DNA from: Pseudomonadota bacterium
GTDB lineage: Bacteria > Pseudomonadota > Alphaproteobacteria > Rhizobiales > Kaistiaceae
Assembly: GCA_023391905.1 (NCBI GenBank)
Contig: JAEWAD010000086.1
Coordinates: 1-10,221, forward strand
Direction of reading: 5' to 3'
DNA: 10,221 bases
Every line of letters starts with the position of its first letter. The stretch's first letter is position 1. This document shows positions 7,245 through 10,221 of this stretch, in pieces. The notes under the pieces are model-generated. The model saw only the letters and a program-made list of their open reading frames with translations, was not told where the DNA came from and did no database searches. The translations under genes were made by a program, and so were the position numbers.

Positions 7245-7273
7245 TTTCTAGGATGAAGATATTTATCTGTCAA
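7245..7273 (-). promoter_or_regulatory. Sigma-70-type promoter of the sugar operon
   Basis: On the minus strand there is a perfect TTGACA (7268-7273), exactly 17 bases of spacer, and TAGAAA (7245-7250), four of six to the TATAAT consensus. An A-rich tract follows. The predicted start of transcription near 7238 gives a leader of about 97 bases before the ATG at 7140. This is the best promoter-like sequence in the window and sits where the operon needs one. Confidence 0.65.
7252..7267. promoter_or_regulatory. Candidate repressor operator inside the promoter spacer
   Basis: The 16-base sequence GATAAATATCTTCATC (minus strand) is an imperfect palindrome: six of eight positions in each half pair (GAT.AA.A facing T.TT.ATC). 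It fills the spacer between the minus-35 and minus-10 boxes and abuts the minus-35. A repressor bound here would block RNA polymerase. The adjacent divergent ROK gene makes its product the natural candidate. The palindrome is seen; the assignment is inferred, and it does not match a ROK operator consensus I could name with confidence. Confidence 0.4.
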
Positions 7274-7428
7274 CGCGCCGGGCCAATTCAGCGGCTTACG
7301 TTGCGGTGCCGAAAGGAAGTCTTGCTCCTCGCTCGCCGTGAATACTTAAGCGATTGCACTGTCAGCGGGTTTGGCGATGTTGCGGCGCATGACGGCCGGC
7401 GTCGCCGCCGCTTGGATTGCGTCGACGG

Positions 7429-7447
7429 GCCTGCACGAATTGCAGGC
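7429..7447. promoter_or_regulatory. 19-bp palindrome upstream of the ROK gene
   Basis: GCCTGCACGAATTGCAGGC has perfect 7-bp arms (GCCTGCA and TGCAGGC) around a 5-base centre. It begins 123 bases upstream of the ROK start codon. Its size and symmetry fit a helix-turn-helix dimer site, possibly for autoregulation by the ROK protein. As RNA it would also form a small hairpin in the ROK leader. It differs in sequence from the palindrome in the operon promoter, so the two are unlikely to be bound by the same protein in the same way. Confidence 0.35.
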
Positions 7448-7551
7448 AGCCGGCCCGCATGGTCGGGCTTGACCGGTCTCGCCGGATGGGCTTTGCCGGA
7501 GTGGCTGCGCCCGTCCGGATCGCCGCGGGAAGGAAGCAAGGATGCCGAACG

Positions 7552-8706
7552 ATGAGTCGTGACCGCCCCACAGATCGTCCGCTGGATCGAGCCGCGCCGA
7601 CGCGTCGGACCGGCGATCCGACGCTGGCGCGGACGGCGCACCAGCCGGTCGGGCAGAACCTCGTCCATGCGGCCGATCACAACCTGCGCGTCACGCTGGA
7701 GGCGCTGCGCCGGAACGGCCCGATGAGCCGGCTGGATCTCGCCCGCGTCACCGGCCTCACCGTGCCGGGAATCACCAACATCGTGCGTCGCCTCGAGGCG
7801 GACGGACTGGTGGCCGAGGAGGCCGGCCAGGCCGGGGCGCGCGCCAACCGCTTCGCCATCGTGCCGGACGGCGCCGTGTCGCTCGGCGTCGACATCGCCG
7901 GCGGGCGCGCGAGCCTGGTGGCGATCGATCTCGCCGGCCGCGTGGTGCTCCGGGATGCCGTCGCCGTCGATGGGGACGACCCCGTGCCCGCGGTGGTCGC
8001 GCTCGCTTCCCGGGCGCTGGAGACGCTCGCCAGGCGCGGGGGCAGCCGCGTCCTCGGCCTCGGCCTGACGGCGGCCGACGGCGCCGAGGCCGTGCGCGCG
8101 GCGCTGGCGCCGCTTCCCGTCATCGTCGAGGCGGACACGATCGCGGCGGCGCTCGGCGAGCGGCAGTTCGGGGTGGCGGCGGCCGACGACAGCTTCGTCT
8201 ATGTGCTGCTCGGCCCGTCGACGCGGGCCGGCATGATCATCGGCGGCGCGGTGTTCAACGGCGCCGAGCACCAGGCCGGCCGGCTCGGCGCGATGCGGAC
8301 GGGCGAGGATGGCCGGCCGCTCGACGAGGTGCTGGCGACGGCCGCCCTCGATGGGCGCGACCCCGCCGACCCGGCGGTCGGGCGCTGGCTGGAGGATGCG
8401 AGCGCGCATCTCATGGATTCGCTGATCGCGATCTCCGCCTTCCTCGCGCCGCGCGTCATCTTCGTCGGTGGCCGCTTGCCGGCGGCGCTGCTCGATGCGC
8501 TGGTCGAGCGGCTGGGCGCGCGCCGGCAGGAGCGGATGATCGAGCCGACGCAGCCCTACTGGTTGCCGGAGCTGCGGCGCGGCTCGCTGGACGAGGATGC
8601 CGTCCTGCTCGGCATCGCCGCCATGCCCTTCCTGGAATTCCTGCTGCCGGACCCGCGCCGGCCGTTCCGCCCGCCGTCTATGGCGGTGTCGGGCTCGGCA
8701 GCCTGA
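7552..8706 (+). CDS. ROK family transcriptional regulator (degenerate sugar-binding domain)
   Basis: This is a 384-residue repressor-type ROK protein, transcribed divergently from the sugar operon and its likely regulator. A charged N-terminal tail of about 30 residues precedes a winged helix-turn-helix (about 45-90, with MSRLDLARVTGLTVPGITN). An ROK ATPase-like sugar domain follows (LGVDIAGGRASLVAIDLAG, then EADTIAAALGE). The fold is recognisable but key ROK positions are altered. The END motif is EAD, the glycine-rich loop is GPSTRAGMIIGG, the sugar-contacting Glu-x-Gly-His site reads RLGA, and no CxCGxxGC zinc cluster is present. It should therefore not be a kinase, and may sense an unusual ligand or none. 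The ATG at 7552 was chosen because AAGG lies ten bases upstream and the length then fits the family; ATGs upstream at 7417, 7459 and 7486 give an unlikely extension. Its 3' end overlaps that of the second ROK gene. Confidence 0.88.
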   Translation: MSRDRPTDRPLDRAAPTRRTGDPTLARTAHQPVGQNLVHAADHNLRVTLEALRRNGPMSRLDLARVTGLTVPGITNIVRRLEADGLVAEEAGQAGARANRFAIVPDGAVSLGVDIAGGRASLVAIDLAGRVVLRDAVAVDGDDPVPAVVALASRALETLARRGGSRVLGLGLTAADGAEAVRAALAPLPVIVEADTIAAALGERQFGVAAADDSFVYVLLGPSTRAGMIIGGAVFNGAEHQAGRLGAMRTGEDGRPLDEVLATAALDGRDPADPAVGRWLEDASAHLMDSLIAISAFLAPRVIFVGGRLPAALLDALVERLGARRQERMIEPTQPYWLPELRRGSLDEDAVLLGIAAMPFLEFLLPDPRRPFRPPSMAVSGSAA

Positions 8707-9973
8707 GCGGCCGGGTGGGGGGGCGGTCGGCGCTGCCGCGCAGCGGCGACCGGGTCAATTGCGCCGGGTCGGCCGATTCCAGCCGCAGCGCGTGCGAGAG
8801 CGGCATGGTCGCGGCGCCCAGCGCTGCCGCGTCCTCCGAGCCGGCGGCGCGATGGATGCGCGGCGTCGGGCGCGGATCGCGCGCCAGCGCCTCGCGCACA
8901 TAGGCCAGCAGCTCGTCGAGGATGGTCACCGGGATGCGGCCGCCGATCAGCACCGCGTCGGGATTGATCAGGAGGCCGATGTCGATCGCCGCCTCGGCGA
9001 TGTGGCCGGCGGCGAGCCGCAGCCATTGGCTGAGCAGCGCCTTGCCGCGCGCGTCGAGCCCGAGCAGGTCCTGCGGGCGTGCCACATGGATGCCGTGGCC
9101 GGCGAGGAAGTCGTACAGGATGAATAGCGACACGACCTGGCCGAGCGGCTGCACGCGCTCGCCGGCCGGCGCTTCGGGGAGCGTCACCGGCAGCCAGCCG
9201 ATCTCGCCGCTGATGCCGGTCGTGCCGTGATAGCAGGCGCCGTCCAGCACCAGGCCGCCGCCGAGGCCGGAGCCGAAGAAGATATAGAAGAAGCTGCGGA
9301 TCTCGCCGCCGAGGCCGTAGGTCAGCTCGCCGATCGCCGCCGCCGTGGCGTCGTTGTCGATCAGGACCGGATGGTCGGTGAAGCGGGCGAAGCGCGCGCG
9401 CAGGTCGACGCTGCGCCAGAGACGGTATTCCTCGGGCATGCCGATGAAGGGGATTTCGCCGAGCCAGTCGGGGATGGCGACGCCGATGCCGGCCAGCCGC
9501 GTCTCGTCGATGGCGCGTCGGCGGCGAAACGTCTTCAGCGCCTCCTTCATCTCGGCGAAGAAGGCGTCCGGCAGCATGAAGCGCTCTTCGCGGTGGATGC
9601 GGTCGCGCACCGTGCCGAGCGCGTCGACGGCGACGATGGTCAGGTGGTCGCGGCCGATGCCGGCGCCGATGGCGAAACAGCCCTCGGGGTTGATCTCCAG
9701 CTCGATCGCCGGCTGGCCGCGCATGCCATAGCGCCGCCGCGCCTCGACGACGAGGCCGTCGTCGATGAGCTTCTCGGCGATGCGCGCGACGGCCTGCTTG
9801 CTCAGCCCGGAGCGGGCGGCGAGCTCGGTGCGCGAGATCGGCGCGTTCCAGCGGATCGAGCGCAGGATGACGGCCTGGTTGTGGCTTGCCGCCAGCTCGG
9901 AATTGGAGCCGGAGAGGTCGCTCGCTGCCTTCTGGGATTTGATCAAGATGTCGTTGCCGCCGGGGGAGATCAT
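8678..9973 (-). CDS. ROK family transcriptional regulator
   Basis: This is a second ROK-type regulator, 431 residues. A winged helix-turn-helix lies at about 31-75 (ISRTELAARSGLSKQAVAR). The sugar-kinase-like domain is better preserved than in the first ROK: IDNDATAAAIGE keeps the Asn-Asp motif, and GSGLGGGLVLDG keeps the phosphate loop. GEIGWLPV keeps the glutamate but has Trp where ROK proteins usually have the zinc- and sugar-binding His. The CxCGxxGC zinc cluster is absent. A proline- and arginine-rich tail of about 35 residues at the C-terminus is probably unstructured and includes the part overlapping the other ROK gene. The ATG at 9973 has only a weak GGCGGA ribosome site. It lies 62 bp downstream of the probable alpha-mannosidase gene on the same strand, so it may regulate, and be co-expressed with, that enzyme. 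Confidence 0.88.
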   Translation of the reverse strand: MISPGGNDILIKSQKAASDLSGSNSELAASHNQAVILRSIRWNAPISRTELAARSGLSKQAVARIAEKLIDDGLVVEARRRYGMRGQPAIELEINPEGCFAIGAGIGRDHLTIVAVDALGTVRDRIHREERFMLPDAFFAEMKEALKTFRRRRAIDETRLAGIGVAIPDWLGEIPFIGMPEEYRLWRSVDLRARFARFTDHPVLIDNDATAAAIGELTYGLGGEIRSFFYIFFGSGLGGGLVLDGACYHGTTGISGEIGWLPVTLPEAPAGERVQPLGQVVSLFILYDFLAGHGIHVARPQDLLGLDARGKALLSQWLRLAAGHIAEAAIDIGLLINPDAVLIGGRIPVTILDELLAYVREALARDPRPTPRIHRAAGSEDAAALGAATMPLSHALRLESADPAQLTRSPLRGSADRPPTRPLRLPSPTPP

Positions 9974-9982
9974 GGAGGATCG

Positions 9983-9994
9983 TCCGCCGGCGGA
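9983..9994. promoter_or_regulatory. 12-bp perfect palindrome just upstream of the second ROK gene
   Basis: TCCGCCGGCGGA is a perfect 12-bp palindrome ending 10 bases before the ROK start codon at 9973. It could be an autoregulatory operator, or a local fold over the ribosome-binding region, since the GGCGGA half is also the only ribosome-site-like sequence. In such GC-rich DNA short palindromes of G and C are common, so confidence is low. Confidence 0.25.
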
Positions 9995-10022
9995 TAGAGG
10001 GCATGGGGGGCTAGCTTGTCAA
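9994..10022 (-). promoter_or_regulatory. Weak candidate promoter for the second ROK gene
   Basis: A perfect TTGACA on the minus strand (10017-10022) is followed after 17 bases by CTCTAT (9994-9999), which matches TATAAT at only two positions. The minus-35 box sits in a small symmetric CTTGTCAAG. The second ROK gene might be transcribed from here separately from the mannosidase gene. The weak minus-10 makes this tentative. Confidence 0.3.
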
Positions 10023-10035
10023 GGATGACCGGGGC

Positions 10036-10221
10036 CTACCTCTGTTTGAGCAGCCAGCTTCGAACCTCGAAGGGCCGGAGGTCCGGGCCGGCGGCGCGAT
10101 CCGCCGGCTCCTCGAGGATGTTGACCGGCCCCGACAGGATCCAGCCGTCCCTCGGCACCACCTCGAAGCGGCCGCGGCCGCCGGCCGGCTCGTAGACGCG
10201 TAGCACCAGAGCCTTGCCGTC
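10036..10221 (-). CDS. Probable alpha-mannosidase (GH38), C-terminal fragment
   Basis: The gene enters from the right edge and only its last 61 codons are in the window, ending at TAG 10036-10038. The visible part includes ALVLRVYEPAGGRGRFEV, then NILEEP, and ends LRPFEVRSWLLKQR. This pattern (LVLR-YEP-G, later LLEEP, then PFE-R-W at the end) is what I know from the C-terminal beta-sandwich of glycoside hydrolase family 38 alpha-mannosidases, which release mannose from alpha-mannosides. No catalytic residue is in view, so activity cannot be judged. It lies 62 bp upstream of the second ROK gene on the same strand. Its presence supports a mannose or mannoside theme for the locus. Another large glycosidase with a similar end domain cannot be excluded. 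Confidence 0.7.
   Translation of the reverse strand, partial: DGKALVLRVYEPAGGRGRFEVVPRDGWILSGPVNILEEPADRAAGPDLRPFEVRSWLLKQR

Larger units (their letters stand above)
7141..7551. other. Divergent regulatory region between gtsA-like and ROK genes
   Basis: This 411-bp stretch has no convincing gene. Its left part (7141-7280) is less GC-rich than the rest and carries the operon promoter, an A/T tract and the leader of the binding-protein mRNA. Its right part (7280-7551) is GC-rich, holds a 19-bp palindrome, and contains the leader of the ROK gene. I see no good minus-10/minus-35 pair for the ROK gene on the plus strand. A plus-strand frame open from 7417 runs into the ROK gene, but its upstream 45 residues look non-coding. 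The divergent arrangement suggests that the ROK protein controls both directions. Confidence 0.7.

Noticed and set aside
7241..7247. Run of seven T on the plus strand as a terminator tail.
   Set aside because: The GC-rich sequence before it does not form a stem ending at the T-run, and no plus-strand gene ends upstream. It is better read as the A-tract just downstream of the minus-10 box of the minus-strand promoter.
7417..7551. N-terminal extension of the plus-strand ROK protein from ATG 7417.
   Set aside because: The 45 added residues have no ROK similarity and no ribosome site. The stretch contains the 19-bp palindrome. The start at 7552 gives the usual family length.
8678..9973. ROK protein as a sugar kinase (glucokinase or fructokinase).
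   Set aside because: It has an N-terminal winged helix-turn-helix and lacks the zinc cluster and the His of the sugar site, so it is a regulator rather than a kinase.
1..10221. tRNA, rRNA, CRISPR, insertion sequence, phage or defence system.
   Set aside because: I saw no tRNA or rRNA signature, no spaced direct repeats, no transposase or integrase, and no toxin, nuclease or phage gene. All long genes are explained by sugar transport, metabolism and regulation.

Overview
This window is GC-rich DNA with the look of an alphaproteobacterium, probably Hyphomicrobiales (Rhizobiales). That placement is inferred from the strong G/C bias at third codon positions, the style of the sugar ABC operon, and an intergenic palindrome at the left edge that resembles dispersed repeats of that order. 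It holds no RNA gene, CRISPR array, insertion sequence or phage gene that I can support.

Layout. Positions 108-7140, all on the minus strand, form one compact sugar uptake and catabolism operon. In transcription order it encodes a periplasmic sugar-binding protein, two membrane permeases and a UgpC/MalK-type ATPase (a GtsABC-like glucose/mannose transporter of the CUT1 class). These are followed by an aldose 1-dehydrogenase-like SDR, a TIM-barrel sugar isomerase/epimerase and a second SDR. The first SDR gene is broken by an apparent loss of one CG dinucleotide near 2701-2704. Spacing is tight (8 bp overlap to about 70 bp gaps). A perfect 10-bp GC hairpin lies between the binding-protein and permease genes.

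Positions 7141-7551 are a divergent control region. It has a strong promoter for the operon (TTGACA, 17 bp, TAGAAA), an imperfect palindrome filling the spacer, and other inverted repeats. On the plus strand from 7552 follows a ROK-family repressor, the obvious candidate local regulator. It converges on a second ROK regulator (minus strand, 8678-9973), and their 3' ends overlap by 29 bp. Upstream of the second ROK, running off the right edge, is the C-terminus of a probable GH38 alpha-mannosidase that is too short to register as a complete gene.

Working model (inference). A monosaccharide such as mannose or glucose, possibly released by the mannosidase, is imported, sensed by the ROK proteins, and handled by oxidation (SDRs) and isomerisation (TIM barrel). 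No kinase, lactonase or dehydratase is visible here, so the pathway must be completed elsewhere. Overall this is a recognisable carbohydrate locus rather than a new kind of system. The most notable points are the frameshifted dehydrogenase, the zinc-less and degenerate ROK pair, and the architecture of the divergent promoter.
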